A DNA stretch of 64,000 nucleotides from Cornus controversa (GCA_026545225.1 CM048851.1:36977956-37041955), one strand, 5' to 3'. Positions 10,768-22,752 are shown, counted from the stretch's first letter. The notes: generated from the letters alone by a model not told the origin. Program-made: numbers and translations.

Positions 10768-12762
10768 CTCGAGCGAAGGCGGCCAAGTGCGAGGGCGGCC
10801 AAGTGCGAAGGCGGCTGACCCTCGAGGGCTGCCAAGAGCGAAGGCGGCCAAGCGTGAAGGTGGTCGAGCTCGAGGGCGGCCAAGCACAAGGGTAGCCAAG
10901 TGCAAAGGCGGCCAAGTGCGAGGGCGGCCAAGCGCGAAGGCGGCCGATCCTCGAGGGCTGCCAATAGCGAAGGCGGCCAAGCTCGAGGGCGTCCAAGCAC
11001 GAGGGCAGCCAAGCGCGAAGGCGGCCAAGCTCGAGGGTAGCCAAGCACGAGGGCGGCCAAGTGCGAAGGCGGCCAAGTGCGAGGGCGGCCGAGTGCGAAG
11101 GCGGCCGACCCTCGAGGGCTGCTAAGAGCGAAGGCGGCCAAGTACGAGGACGGCCAAGGGCGAAGGTGGCCGAGCTCGAGGGCAGCCAAGCACGAGGGCG
11201 GCCAAGAGCGAGGGAGGCCGGCCCTCGAGGGCGGCCAAGTTCGAGGGCGGCCAAGCACGAGGGCGGCCAAGAGCGAGGGAGGCCAAGCGCGAGGGAGGCC
11301 AAGCGCGAGGGCAGCCAAGCACGAGGGCGGCCAAGAGCGAGGGAGGCCAAGCGCGAGGGCGGCCAAGCGCGAAGGCGGCCAAGTGCGAGGGCGGCCAAGC
11401 TCGAGGGCGGCTAAGCACGAGGGTAGCCAAGCGCAAAGGAGGCCAAGCACGAGGGTAGCCAAGCGCGAAGGCGGCCAAGTGCGAAGGAGGCCGGCCCTCG
11501 AGGGCGGCCAAGTGCGAGGGCGGCCGGTCTTCGAGGGCGGCCAAGTGCGAAGGCGGCCTACCCTCGAGGGTTGCCAAGAGCGAAGGCGGCCAAGTGCGAG
11601 GGCGGCCAAGCACGAGGATGGCCAAGCGCGAAGGTGGCCGAGCTCGAGGGCGGCTAAGCTCGAGGGCAGCCAAGCACAAGGGCGGTTAAGAGCGAGGGAG
11701 GCCGGCCCTCGAGGGCGGCCAAGCGCGAAGGCGGCCGATCCTCGAGGGCTGCCAATAGCGAAGGCGGCCAAGCTCGAGGGCGTCCAAGCACGAGGGTAGC
11801 CAAGCACGAGGGCGGCCAAGAGCGAGGGTAGCCAAGCTCGAGGGTAGCCAAGCACGAGGGCGGCCAAGAGCGAGGGAGGCCGGCCCTTGAGGGCGGCCAA
11901 GCGCGAGGGCGGCCGGTCTTCAAGGGCGGCCAAGCGCGAAGGCGACTAAGTGCGAAGGCGGCCGACCCTCGAGGGCTGCTAAGAGTGAAGGCGGCCAAGT
12001 ACAAGGACGTCCAAGCGTGAAGGTGGCCGAGCTCGAGGGCGGCCAAGCTCGAGGGCGTCCAAGCACGAGGGTAGCCAAGCGCGAAGGCGGCCAAGCTCGA
12101 GGGCAGCCAATCACGAGGGCGGCCAAGAGCGATAGAGGTCGGCCCTCGAGGGCGGCCAAGCTCGAGGGCGGCCAAGATCGAGGGCAACCAAGCACGAGGG
12201 CGACCAAGAGTGAGGGAGGCCAAACGCAAGGGCGGCCAAGCGCGAAGGCGGCCAAGTGCGAGGGCGGCCAAGCACGAGGGTAGCGAAGCGCGAAGGCGGC
12301 CAAGTGCGAGGGAGGCGAAGTGCGAAGGAGGCCGGCCCTCGAGGGCGGCCGGTCTTCGAGGGCGGCCAAGTGCGAAGGCGGCCTACCCTCGAGGGTTGCC
12401 AAGAGCGAAAGCGGCCAAGTGCGAGGGCGGCCAAGCACGAGGACGGCCAAGCGCGAAGGTGGCCGAGCTCGAGGGCAGCCAAGCACGAGGGCAGCTAAGA
12501 GCGAGGGAGGCCGGCCCTCGAGGGCGGCCAAGTGCGAAGGCGGTCGACCCTCGAGGGCTGCCAAGAGCGAAGGCGGCCAAGTGCGAGGGAGGCCAAGTGC
12601 GAGGGCAGCCAAGCACGAGGGCAGCCAAGAAAGAAGGCGGCCAAGTGCTAAGCATGAGTGTAGCCAAGCAAGAAGGCGGCCAAATGCGAGGGAGGCCAAC
12701 CCTCGAAGGCGAGTAAGCGAGAGGGAGGCCAAGCACGAGGGAGGTCGGTCAAGCCCAAGCCC
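10768..12762. repeat. Tandem array 2, 16-bp GC-rich unit, about 125 copies
   Basis: The basic unit is GGCCAAGCRCGAGGGC (16 bp) with variants such as CCCTCGAGGG, GCCGAGCTCGAG and GCAGCCAAGCACGAG. About 2 kb is covered, strikingly GC-rich against an AT-rich background. Since 16 leaves remainder 1 when divided by 3, three units (48 bp) encode the same 16-residue cycle in each forward frame, GQARGRPSARAAKREG. The minus strand encodes ALALGRPRAWPPSRLA. This explains the many long open frames on both strands, up to 411 codons on the minus strand; none shows evidence of being a gene. The array lies between gag/int remnants and the 3' LTR. Confidence 0.93.
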
Positions 12763-12865
12763 AGGGGCACAAAAAAAAAACCTGAAGCGGTTTAAAATCC
12801 ATGGGCCAAGATAGAGCCCGGTGGGCTAGCCAAAGTGTTCATAAGACTTGACGAGCAACCCTCAT

Positions 12866-12879
12866 GAACAGGGGGCATC
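12866..12879 (+). promoter_or_regulatory. Polypurine tract of the gypsy element
   Basis: GAACAGGGGGCATC abuts the first base of the 3' LTR, where plus-strand priming is expected. An almost identical stretch, GACAGGGGGCAT, occurs at about 9508-9519 within the pol remnant. Confidence 0.75.
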
Positions 12880-13224
12880 TGATAGAGTATTTGACTCCAA
12901 TTATGAAACGTACAACGTGGAGATTGAGTTCAAGGTGCCGTGGATAAGGATTTTACTTTAATCAGGACTCCTCTATCTCCAGGAGCCAGTCTTCTACTAG
13001 GACGCAGTTCCACTTGACCGCTATAAATACAGAAACGATCCATATACCAGGTACGCAATTAATACCCTCTGAGTTTCTTTACAACTTTTAAAGTCCTTTC
13101 GATTCCTGACTTGATCGTCGGAGCGTAGTCGGCCGACACCACGCCGGTGCCCTTTCGATTACTCCTCTCTTGTCTCTTTTACAGATTGGCGTTTGACCAG
13201 TTCGCGGCGAATTTTGCTTCATAA
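12880..13224 (+). repeat. 3' LTR of the gypsy element
   Basis: It is 345 bp long and matches the 5' LTR at all but about 12 positions. The terminal CA has become AA (TTCATAA), directly followed by the GAGAA duplication. Confidence 0.9.
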
Positions 13225-13229
13225 GAGAA

Positions 13230-14995
13230 TATTGGCATGATTTTTCTTTTTCTTCTTTTTATTTATTTATTTATTTTTATCACAGCAAATAAGTTATCAA
13301 TTTATTTCAATGAATCAAGACAGTAACAATTAGCCCCCACTGAATCAATAGCTTAATTTAATCATTCTCTTAACACCAAAGCCTCCCCTACCATTGCACT
13401 ACTAACATGAGTGAACCAAACTTACCTCCTTATTTCAAATTTCATGATACAATAAATTTTTTTTTTTAAACTAACAGAACCAATTTTTAGACATACCGTA
13501 AAAAAAGAAAATACCAAAAAAACACGGGAATCCTCTACCAACAAGAAAATCTTGAAAGAAAAAAAAAATGTAAACAATCATATAAGGACAAATATTTATC
13601 TTATATTTCAATTGAATATAAAAAAGAACAAAATATATCTTACATTTCACTTGAATATAAAAAAGAACAAAATATTGTTTCAAATTATTCAACAAGTTAA
13701 ACACGTATCCATACATATATAGTCCTTTTAGTATCCAAAACTATAATATCTAGTTTTAATTTTATGCACGGCGGAGAGAAGAATGCGTTGTGAGCCATTC
13801 ACCTCGAAATAAAGATGAATAGAGATGCTACTTGATTGATAGCTTTGGGTTTTGTTTCTCTTTAAGCAAAAATATAATTTTCCATGAATTGAAGGGAAAA
13901 AAAAACATATTTGTTTAATTTTTTATTTTTTTTAGTCTTTCAAGATTTTAATTCCGTTGGAAAAAAATTGATTATGTTAGTTTAGAAAACTTAAAATAAG
14001 GAGAAAAATAATTTTGTTGTATTAAAAAACTTGAAATAAAAGAAAAGAGATAATCTATGTATTTTGTGTGTGTATACATCTTGCCTATTTATGGGAGACC
14101 CTTCTTATATATGGGGTTCGGTTCATCCATTGTTCGAGTCCAAAAAGGAAAAATATTGGTAGTTTTACAAATAATTTGTTTTGGAAGTGTTTTTTGAAAG
14201 AAAAAAAAATCAGACACCCATATTTACGTCTATAGGACTCGAACACTCACCTACCGCCTTAAGAGGTAAAGTTACCCTAATTGGTTATAATATCAAATAT
14301 TAGTCCATATTTGGGTCTAACCTAATCAACATCTTGCTTTGATAGACCAACAATGTGAAATGACCTTTTTATGTATATACTAATGTTATACCAGCCCAAC
14401 AATACTATAATTGGTTTTGGATAATAAAGTAAAGAAGCAACACTTTACGTATTGGACTATTTAGTGTATCGTGGGCCTTACTTTCTCCGAGCCCAACCTA
14501 TTAATTTGGAACTCAATACAAACACATAATTTTGAGGTCCAATTAAGTTTCGGGCCGAAGAAAAATTGATGGTCCCACAATGGTCTGACCCAACAGCATA
14601 AATAGAATAGGTGTACCTTAAGGGTGTGGTCCACAAGAAAATGCTAGCTCTCACTCTCAGGTCGGATTGTTTGCTAGCACACTCGGCCCACTAAAGTTGA
14701 GAAACTGAAGAAAACTTCAGGAAGACAGTTTTGTTGCAGCTCTCAATCTAACAGGTGATGATTCACTAGGTCACAGATAAACTATTGATTGATTGTGGGA
14801 CCACTCTACGTTACGTTAGTAGCGCCACTTTTTGATATAAAAAAGAAGCAAGAGCTCTAATCTCCTTTCTAAATATATATATTTTTTACAAAAATATTGT
14901 TTTGATTTATTTTTTATTCATAAATTATTTTATTTTTATTATTATGTAAATTGCTCCCACCATAATGAATTCTCCACCCTGGATGCAATATGTCA
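13230..14995. other. Gene-free stretch
   Basis: AT-rich sequence with homopolymer runs. The reverse strand at about 14235-14290 has GTTCGAGTCC preceded by a tRNA-like stretch, which may be a decayed tRNA-derived SINE, but no full A box/B box pair is convincing. No gene was recognised. Confidence 0.4.
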
Positions 14996-15003
14996 CTTGT
15001 TTT

Positions 15004-15413
15004 TAGGGTTGTAAATGAAACAAGTTACTCGTGAGCAAATCGGGCTCATTCGTTAAACAAATGAGCCGAATTCAAGCTCGATTTTTAGACACGTTTAATA
15101 AACGAGCCGAACTCAAACAATGTTGGACTCGGCTTGTGAACATGATCTCGTTTTAGGCTCGTTTATGTTCATGAACAAAACTTGTTTAAAACTCGTAAAC
15201 TCGTGAACATGTTCATGAACATAGGCTTGTGTAAACTCGTTTATGTTCATAAGCAAGTTAAAACGATCTTGAACACGAGTCCGAACGAATTATTTTATTA
15301 AACAAGACGAGTTCGAGCTCGGCTTTTCGAACTCGTCACGAGCTCGAGCGCAAACAAACGAGCCCGAGCAGGCTTAAGTTCGGCTCGACTTGCTTGATTC
15401 ATTTGTAACCCTA
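15004..15413. mobile_element. hAT-like MITE, TAGGGTTGTAAATGA family (410 bp)
   Basis: The left end TAGGGTTGTAAATGAAACAAG and the right end in reverse, TAGGGTTACAAATGAATCAAG, form a terminal inverted repeat. Flanking 8-mers CTTGTTTT (14996-15003) and CTCGTTTT (15414-15421) match at 7 of 8. The interior is rich in GAGCTCG/CGAGCC motifs in both orientations and can fold on itself. It is non-coding. Confidence 0.85.
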
Positions 15414-15421
15414 CTCGTTTT

Positions 15422-16982
15422 GTAGGACTTGTAGATATCTAAGTAATTATCTAGGAATATATCTGTTAGATGTGTAAGAGGTATGATACTCAAAATATTT
15501 AATAGTTTCTCAAGTTTTAGATATCTAAAATAGATAATTCTAGAAGTTAATCTTAGTCCTTCATTGGATTTGTGGAGATAATTCTAGAAATTAATTTTAT
15601 TCATTTGATTCAATCATAATGGTTTGCTATAAATAGACAAAGGTATGATTTATAATAACTCAGAAAAACATCATTTGCCATATATATCCACGCATGCGTG
15701 ACCGCACACTCATTTGAGAAATGAATTTGCAAAAATGTTGTATAGGAATATATATTTAATGTTGTATAGGAATATATATTTGATTAGAGGAACTCATAAT
15801 CTAAGGCCGAATGCGAACCAAGCCGGACAATAACCTCCGCTGTGAATTAAAATAACTAACACAATATATATTTGAAGAGTCTCTAACTTTCTCTGTCTGC
15901 CTCTTTAATAAATCAAATAAAGGAGGACAAAATAAGTTTGTTGAGTCTCTTTCTCTTTCTGTGTCTTTAATAATCAAATAAAGGATAGCAGGCGTGTTGG
16001 TGCTCTACTTACGAAATAACACGTGTTAAATCTTAATGCGAGACGTTTGTACTGGGCTGGTTTGTACGTCCCATCAGAGGCCTCATAAATAGTAGCGTGG
16101 AGTGGTGGTTGTGTGGGATGTCACATGAATATAGTAAAGCTTTAGACTTTACTCACTCCCACACGGCAGTGTATGGGGACACGCGGCAATGCTGTAGGCC
16201 GGTGGGTCCACATTAGTAACGTGTGCATCGATTATCGGGCTACTAAGTCCTTTGTGGTGGCCCCACCTTGAAATTGTAAAAATTGCAGTATTGAGACCCA
16301 TAGAGGAGTAGGATAGACACGATGGTCACAGTAGTCACCACTGACAGTAACAAAGGTGGGTTGGCTGGTGTCCACCGAATTTTGGCGTTTCGAATCCTTT
16401 CACAACAGCCAAGGTGTTAGATGACAACAAGTATCATGCCATTCCACATAAAACGCTAAATTGCTGTCTCAAGATCACCATACACGTGGCATGTCAACCT
16501 CTTATCTATTCTCATTTATCATTTTAAACTAAGAGTTGACCTACTAGTCAACTTATGGAGAGAGGCTAAAGTGTTGCTACTATTAAAAATGTACACGTTA
16601 AAATTTGGTCTGATTTTGAAATGAATCATAATTCAATCTTTTCAGAAATATTGTGATGGAATTGGCGTATTAGAAGGAAATCGGGTAGAATTAGTGGAAT
16701 CAAATCGAATTTTCTCTAAAGGTTCTATAATTTTGAATTTTTTTATTGATTCCTAGTAAATCCAATATTTATATTATATATATAGTGTATTATATTAAAT
16801 TATCACTAACGGTTCAATTTAATTCGTTTGGTTTAATTCTTTTTTACTCTAAATTGGCATAGAAGAGTTATCAACGGTTCTTTAATTTTTAAACAACACT
16901 AAATTATTCCATCATAAAATTGAATTAAATCGTTTGGTTCAATTCGGTCTGGTATGATTTACACAGTTTAATAATCTTTTAT
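15422..16982. other. Gene-free stretch with LTR-like fragment
   Basis: 15634-15860 carries CTATAAATAGAC, TTTATAATAACT and GTGAATTAAAATAACTAACACAAT in the same order as 160-310, so it is a second fragment of that repeat. TTGTATAGGAATATATATTT is tandemly repeated at about 15736-15781. The rest shows nothing I can name. Confidence 0.4.
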
Positions 16983-16990
16983 GCACCTTA

Positions 16991-17331
16991 GGACCTGTTT
17001 GATAACTTGATCATTTTTTGTTTTTCGTTTTCATTTTCAAAAACTGAGAAGCCACGCTAAGAAATGCCTTTGGTAACGTGTTTTCAATTTAGAAAAAATA
17101 AAATAAATGTTAAAAAATTCACAGCTGGTTAATCATAATTTGAAAGCATCAAAATGTAGCTGTCAATTATATTTTTCATTTTTAAAGGCATTGTAGCAAT
17201 ATTAAAAAATTGACAAACACATCGACATTACTAAATATATTCTGCTTTTGACAAAAATGATAGTACAGTTAATCTTTAATTTTTATTTTTAAAATTTTAA
17301 AAGAAAAACGATAACATTACCAAACTAACCC
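16991..17331. mobile_element. PIF/Harbinger (Tourist-like) MITE candidate (341 bp)
   Basis: The left end GGACCTGTTTGATAAC and the right end in reverse, GGGTTAGTTTGGTAATGTTATC, are similar. The element is flanked by TTA on both sides (16988-16990 and 17332-17334), the usual three-base target of this superfamily. It is non-coding. Confidence 0.6.
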
Positions 17332-17647
17332 TTAGGCCCAGTTTGGTTGGAAAAAAATGAAAGGAAAAGAAAGTAAATGAAATGGAGGGATATGTTTTTT
17401 TGTGTTTGGTATGAATTTTTTTAATGAAAATGAAAGGAAATGGAAAGATTTGAAGGGATAAATTAATGATGAATAATAACTTTTGTTATCCTTCAAAAAA
17501 TGGGATGAAATAGAAAGAAAGGAAATAAAAGACTACTATTTTTTAATAAAATTTTATTAATACAAACTTTGCCCTTATTTTGATAAAACCTAAAATTTAT
17601 TCTTTTAAATATAAAAGGGTATAATGGTAATTTTTGAAATAGTTTTT

Positions 17648-20010
17648 GTTGACCTCAATGTTTCAACCCAAGGTTATTTTGGTGATTTTGATTATAACAA
17701 CCTATTGTAAATGTAAATTTAACAAGTTTACTTGAGTATGTAGTTTACAAGGTATCATATTATCTCAAATATCTTAAATGTGTTGGATTTCAAAATAAAT
17801 TACAAGAAAATATATGAAGTCATACGATCATAGAATTCAAAGATTAATAATCAAGATCAGTGGCGAAGTTGAAGAAAATCCAACCCATATGATGAAAGAA
17901 CCCAAGAGCTTAAAGAATTGAAGATCAAAAGACTTGAATAGGCTAGTTTTGGGTGAATACTAGATTTAATGTAAAATTATTTTTAAAGTAACTCCATTTA
18001 AAAGCTCATCTCTTGACTTAGTGGACTCTAGGACCAATGCATATCATTCATAAGTCCTTAGATCATAAACAATAGGTCATGTACTTCATTTATATCATTT
18101 AAAATGATTTTTAAGAACTAAAGAAATAAGGCTTTGAACTTATATGTTTAAATCTTGAAAAGTCTTAAGTAATATTGAGAGGATCTCCAATTGTATATAT
18201 CTTTAATTCTCAATATTTGTATTTGGTGAAGTATGAAGTCAAGGACCTTGGATCAAATTAATTTATTTTATAAAGTCATAGTTGACTTCAAGGAGGTTCA
18301 AGTTTGTCAAAATATTCAAAAAACCTACCTTGTAACTTAGCTGACTCTAGGACCCAATGCAACTCAAGCATATCATTTTAATAGTTTCTAAACATGTAAA
18401 AACATGACTTGATCTTTTTTGAATCATATCTTACAAGTCCTTGATGGTTTAGGCTCATTTAGATTTCAAAGTTCTATATTTTTCATGCTGAGCATAAATC
18501 AATTGATTTATTCATTCTCATCAGTCCACTTATTTAAATAAATTTTTTGGCTTTTCTAGAGTGTCAAAACAGTTGACTTATTACTTGAATAAGTCTACTT
18601 ATGTTTTTATATAAGTCTTCTTATCAGTTGACTTATCCATTCACATAAGTCGACTTATTTCAACAGAACCTTTTTGACATTTCTAAAGTGACAAAATAAT
18701 CGACTTACCAAGTTTCATCAGTCAATTTATATTGTAAAGAATATCAGTTTTTGCCTTGAAAAGATGAAATAAATGACTATTCTTAAATGAACAGTCGATT
18801 TATGAGTTGACTGTTTTATGCATAAGTTGATTGCTTTTACGCGTTTTAGATTTGAACAACTAGTTTTTGCATTTAATATTTTTCAACCATTTCCAAATGG
18901 CTAGAATTCGTTCTTAGATTATAAATACACATTGTATATGTATTATACAAGTGAGAGATACTACCATAACCCTCCATGATCATATATTATTGGTAGATAC
19001 TACCTTAAAGCTTAAATCTTTATATCATTCATCTATTGGTAGTCACCACTATTGAGCCAAATACTTGCATATCATTCGTAGTGACAAAATCCTAGTGAAG
19101 AACTTTCAATTGAGTATTTTATTACTAACTCTAGGTATGTGAGTTATAATTTATGTATTTATCCATTGAAGGATATTCTCCATTGAGCTATCATTTGTAT
19201 ATCTATCCATTGAAGAATATTCTCTATTATACTTAAACTCTTATTCATCCTATTTGAGAGGAAGACCAAGTGGTGTAATTGACAAAGAAGCCGAAGTTAT
19301 GAGCTTAACAAAGAAGTCTTGGTGAGGTTTCATTGAGTAAGGAAGTTCAAGTCATGAGCTTGACAATGAAGTCTCGGTGAAGTGTTCACGAAGTAAAGAA
19401 GCTCAAGTAGTTCACTTGGCAATTGTACGATTTGCTTTCTACCCTTAAGGGAAGCTCTATAGTGAAAACCTCAAGAAGTGCTTTTGAGGCATGGACGTAG
19501 GCAAGAGAGGCCGAACCATGTAAAAATCACGGTTTCACTTGGTTTGCATTTCTCAGTCTTTAAACACATTTATTTGGTATCATTTCATTTGTTTAAATTA
19601 CATATGTTTTATATATGAATGTTATAAGTTTATATGTTTTAATTTATATGAGGAGGATGAGATGAATAATTGGAGTATATTGATTGAGTTATGGAATTGA
19701 TTAAATTATTGATTGATTGAGTATTTATTTGTTTATTAATCAATTTGCATATCATGTGTTTGATAAAATGTACAATCACTATTTTTACACATTACAAGCA
19801 TGATATGTTACACTTACATAAATACTTACATTTGTTGTATCCACTAGATCATTTAAGTGCATAATAAATTGAGCATTCTCATTCCCACTCGTTGAATAGA
19901 TAAGTTCACTAAGTCTTTGATAAAAGTCTATTAAAATTAATTTTTGTCAAAAAAAAACTAAACGGAAAAAGTTTTATTATATACTTATAGTTCCTATTCA
20001 CCCCTCCTTT
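17648..20010 (+). mobile_element. Probable SIRE/Maximus-like copia LTR, solo or fragment
   Basis: The start TGTTGACCTCAATGTTTCAA followed by TTTTGGTGATTTTGATTATAACAA, an internal TATAAATA near 18922, the block GGCATGGACGTAGGCAAGAG/GCCGAACCATG (about 19490-19520) and a terminal CTATTCACCCC (about 19995) are the landmarks of SIRE-type LTRs in that order. Many CAGTTGACTTAT/AAGTCGACTTAT repeats fill the middle. No coding domain adjoins on either side, so a solo LTR is likely. Ends are approximate, since I could not find a target-site duplication. Confidence 0.6.
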
Positions 20011-20109
20011 ATGAACAATTCTTGGATAATCATTTTTTTTTCTCCAAATATGTTAACTATCATTTTTTTTCTTTTATTCTAATAATCAATCAAAATAAAA
20101 TTTTAATAC

Positions 20110-20301
20110 TGTTAGAAATAAGAAGAGAGGAGATAATATCTCTGAATTGTATTAATGAATGGTATAGAAATAGTATACAGTGAAGGCATATATATAGGAG
20201 AAGGAAAGAGTGGGGAGTAAGTTATCCTATACATCAGAGGAATCCTAATTGGATGTGAAAAAGGATAAATATAAAATATAATATACTAATATATATTAAC
20301 A
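20110..20301 (-). repeat. 3' LTR of the copia element
   Basis: It is 192 bp, bounded by TGTTAGAAATAAG and ATATATTAACA on the plus strand. The adjoining purine tract on the minus strand is at about 20300-20316. Confidence 0.9.
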
Positions 20302-20314
20302 CTCCCCCTCAAAC

Positions 20315-22562
20315 TCAAAGTGGGTTATACGACGCCATCTGGAGTTTGAAAACAAGCTCTCGAAAACGCCCTGGCGGAAAAGATTTGGTGAAGATATCTG
20401 CTATCTGATCATGGGAAGTGACCGATTGTAACTGCAAGATATTCTGAAGTAGATGATGACGAACAAAATGACAATCGATCTCAATATGTTTGGTCTGCTC
20501 ATGAAAAACATCATTGTGTGCAATCTGAATAGCACTATTGTTATCACAATAGATGTGAGTAGCAGTGGGCGAACAAACACCCATATCTTGAAGAAGCCAT
20601 CGTAACCATAAAAGCTCAGAAGTAGTATCGGCAAGTGCTCTATACTCGGCCTCAGTGCTAGATCGAACAATAACAGACTATTTCTTACTACGCCAAGAAA
20701 CCAATGAACTTCCAAGAAAGAAGCAATATCCTGTAGTGGAATGGCGATCTGTTGGGTCACCAGCCCAATCTGCATCAGAATAAGCACGAAGCACTAGTGA
20801 AGACTGATGAGAGAAAAAGAGCCCACGAAATACAGTACCCTTGACATAGCGGAGAATACGAAGAACAGCAGCAAAGTAAACTGATCTCGGTGAAGCCATG
20901 AACTGACTGACAATATGTACGGCATGAGAAATATCTGGACGAGTGACAGTAAGATATACCAGACTACCAACCAACTGACGATACAGAGTACCATCACGAA
21001 GAAGTTCACCATCATGTGGAGTAAGTCTCACATTAGGCTCAAGTGGAGTATCAGCAATTTTGTTGTCTGTGATGCCAGTTTTGGAAAGAAGATCAGAACA
21101 GTATTTTGCTTGAGTAAGGTAGTAGCCATCAGTAGCTCTAGTAATTTCCAGTCCAAGAAAATAACTGAGGGGTCCAAGATCTTTCATTTTAAACTGATGA
21201 TTGAGAAACTGCTTAAGTTCCTGAATACCCTGAGTATCATCCCCGGTGATGATCATATCATCAACATAAAGTAAGAGCAGAATAATACCATTTGCAGTAT
21301 GCCGGATAAATAAAGCTGAATCATATGTACTAGTAGAATAACCAAGGCGAGAAATAGTAGAACTAAACTTGGCAAACCAAGCTCGAGATGCCTGTTTTAG
21401 ACCATACAGAGCACGTCTAAGTCGACAAACCTGATGAGGTGGATGATCAAAACCTGGAGGAGGCTTCATATAAACTTCCTCGAGCAAATCACCATTGAGG
21501 AATGCATTTTTGACATCCATCTGAAAAAGTTCCCAATGACGGGAAGCAGTTACAGCAATAAGAGTATGAACAGAAGGAAGACGAGCAACAGGAGCAAAAG
21601 TCTCCTCATAATCAATGCCATACTCCTGTGTGAATCCCCTTGCCACAAGTTGGGCTTTATAGCGCTCAACAGACCCATCTGAACGAGTCTTGATTTTATA
21701 AACCCATTTACATCCAATGGCAGACTTCCCTAAAGGCAATTCAACTAGATCCCATGTATGAGTTTGGGCAAGTGCATCTAACTCTTCTTTCATTGCTCGC
21801 TGCCATAAAGGGTTAGAGAAGGCCTCGCTAAAAGTGTGAGGTTCATGAAGGGTTGCAAGAGCATGATAACAATGATAGTCATGAAGATGTGCAGGGGAGG
21901 TTCTTACCCAAGTGGATCGACGAGGATCCAAAACAGTGGCAGCATTAGGAGCCTCAGGCGGGACAGATGATTGGAACTCAACTGCAGGAGGGTCAACCAC
22001 ATGTGATGAGCCAGAAGGTTCAACTGTATCTGATGAGCTAGCAGAAGGAGAATCTGAAAAAAGATCTGCAGATGTATCTAAAGAAGGAATAGGAAACTGG
22101 TGATCAGGAATACCAGTGAATTTGGATAAGGTATGAAACATTTTATGTTCCAAAAAAATAACATGACGAGAGACTCTAAGACGTCTCGCAACTGGATCAT
22201 AACACCTATATCCTTTTTGTTCAAGTTCATACCCAAGAAAACAACAGAGCTGAGCACGAGGTTGTAATTTTGTTCGCTCATGAGGATGAAGAAGAACAAA
22301 ACAAGCACACCCAAAAACTCTAAGATTACTATAGTCAGGAACTTGCCCGTAAACACGCTCATAGGGTATTTGATTTTGTAAAAGTTGTGTGGGTACACGA
22401 TTCATGATATAGACAGCAGTGAGGGATGCTTCACCCCAAAAAGATGATGGCACAGAAGAAGAAATGACAAGCGATCTAACCAAATCTAAAATATGTCAAA
22501 ATTTTCGTTCAGCTCGACCATTTTGTTGAGATGTACCAGGACAAGAAGAGTGAAAAATAGTG
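20315..22562 (-). pseudogene. Copia pol: integrase C-terminus, reverse transcriptase, RNase H
   Basis: One reading frame continues from about 22562 down to 20315. It starts within integrase (SSCPGTSQQNGRAERK, then FWGEASLTAVYIMNRVP), followed by RT (WVYKIKTRSDGSVERYKAQL, ARGFTQEYGIDYEETFAPVA, catalytic YVDD, YFLGLEI) and RNase H (STEAEYRALA, DNNSAIQIAHN, HIEIDCHFVR). The protein would copy element RNA into DNA and integrate it. Two nonsense codons break it: TGA at about 22498 (in AERKF-stop-HIL) and TAG at 20678-20680, after VSWRSKK and just before the RNase H STEAEYR motif. The frame is otherwise intact, which fits recent inactivation. Confidence 0.92.
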
Positions 22563-22565
22563 CCA

Positions 22566-22752
22566 TATTAGAAATAAAGAAAGAGAATTGTATTGATTTA
22601 ATTATGAAGAATACATAAAAGCCTATTTATAGGCATGTAATCTTGGAAGTTTAGGAAACAAGAAATCCTAGTCCTAGATGATTTAGGAGAAGGCATAAGA
22701 AACCTGTTAGAAAAAGATATATAATCTATAATAGGAAATATATAATCTAACA
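22566..22752 (-). repeat. Internal LTR of a second copia family
   Basis: The stretch from TATTAGAAATAAAGAAAGAG to ATATAATCTAACA resembles the outer LTR (shared TTAGAAATAA, GAATTGTATT) but is diverged. On the minus strand it is preceded by a purine tract (GAGTTTGCGGGGGGC) and by RIQDFVSKLKLVSYDSP-stop, the RNase H C-terminus of its own element (about 22778-22835). So a second element's 3' end is embedded here. Confidence 0.8.

Larger units (their letters stand above)
7462..13224 (+). mobile_element. Non-autonomous Ty3/gypsy (Tat-like) retrotransposon, pol deleted
   Basis: This is a complete LTR-to-LTR element of 5763 bp. LTRs of 345 bp (7462-7806 and 12880-13224) differ at about 12 positions (roughly 96.5% identity). 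They are flanked by the 5-bp duplication GAGAA (7457-7461, 13225-13229). The primer-binding site TGGCGCCGTCTGTGGG begins at 7809, and a purine tract AGGGGGCATC directly precedes the 3' LTR. The interior holds a frameshifted gag, then the last 18 codons of integrase (9537-9593), then two tandem arrays (about 9779-10446 and 10768-12762). Protease, reverse transcriptase, RNase H and nearly all of integrase are missing, so it can only have moved with enzymes supplied in trans. Tat/Ogre assignment rests on the gag sequence, the zinc-knuckle-like motif and the repeat-bearing 3' region; this is inference. Confidence 0.9.

Noticed and set aside
10768-12762. Superficial resemblance to a CRISPR-like repeat array
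   Set aside because: Units are directly contiguous 16-mers with no unique spacers, in a plant retrotransposon.
10669-12814. Many long reading frames on both strands, up to 411 codons
   Set aside because: They all lie in the 16-bp tandem array and encode only its cyclic peptide. They are a by-product of unit length and GC richness, with no start context, domain or transcript evidence.
14210-14300. tRNA-like sequence on the minus strand (GTTCGAGTCC)
   Set aside because: No cloverleaf or acceptable A box could be formed; at best a decayed SINE.
20915-21682. Plus-strand reading frames inside the copia element
   Set aside because: They are shadows of the minus-strand RT coding region.
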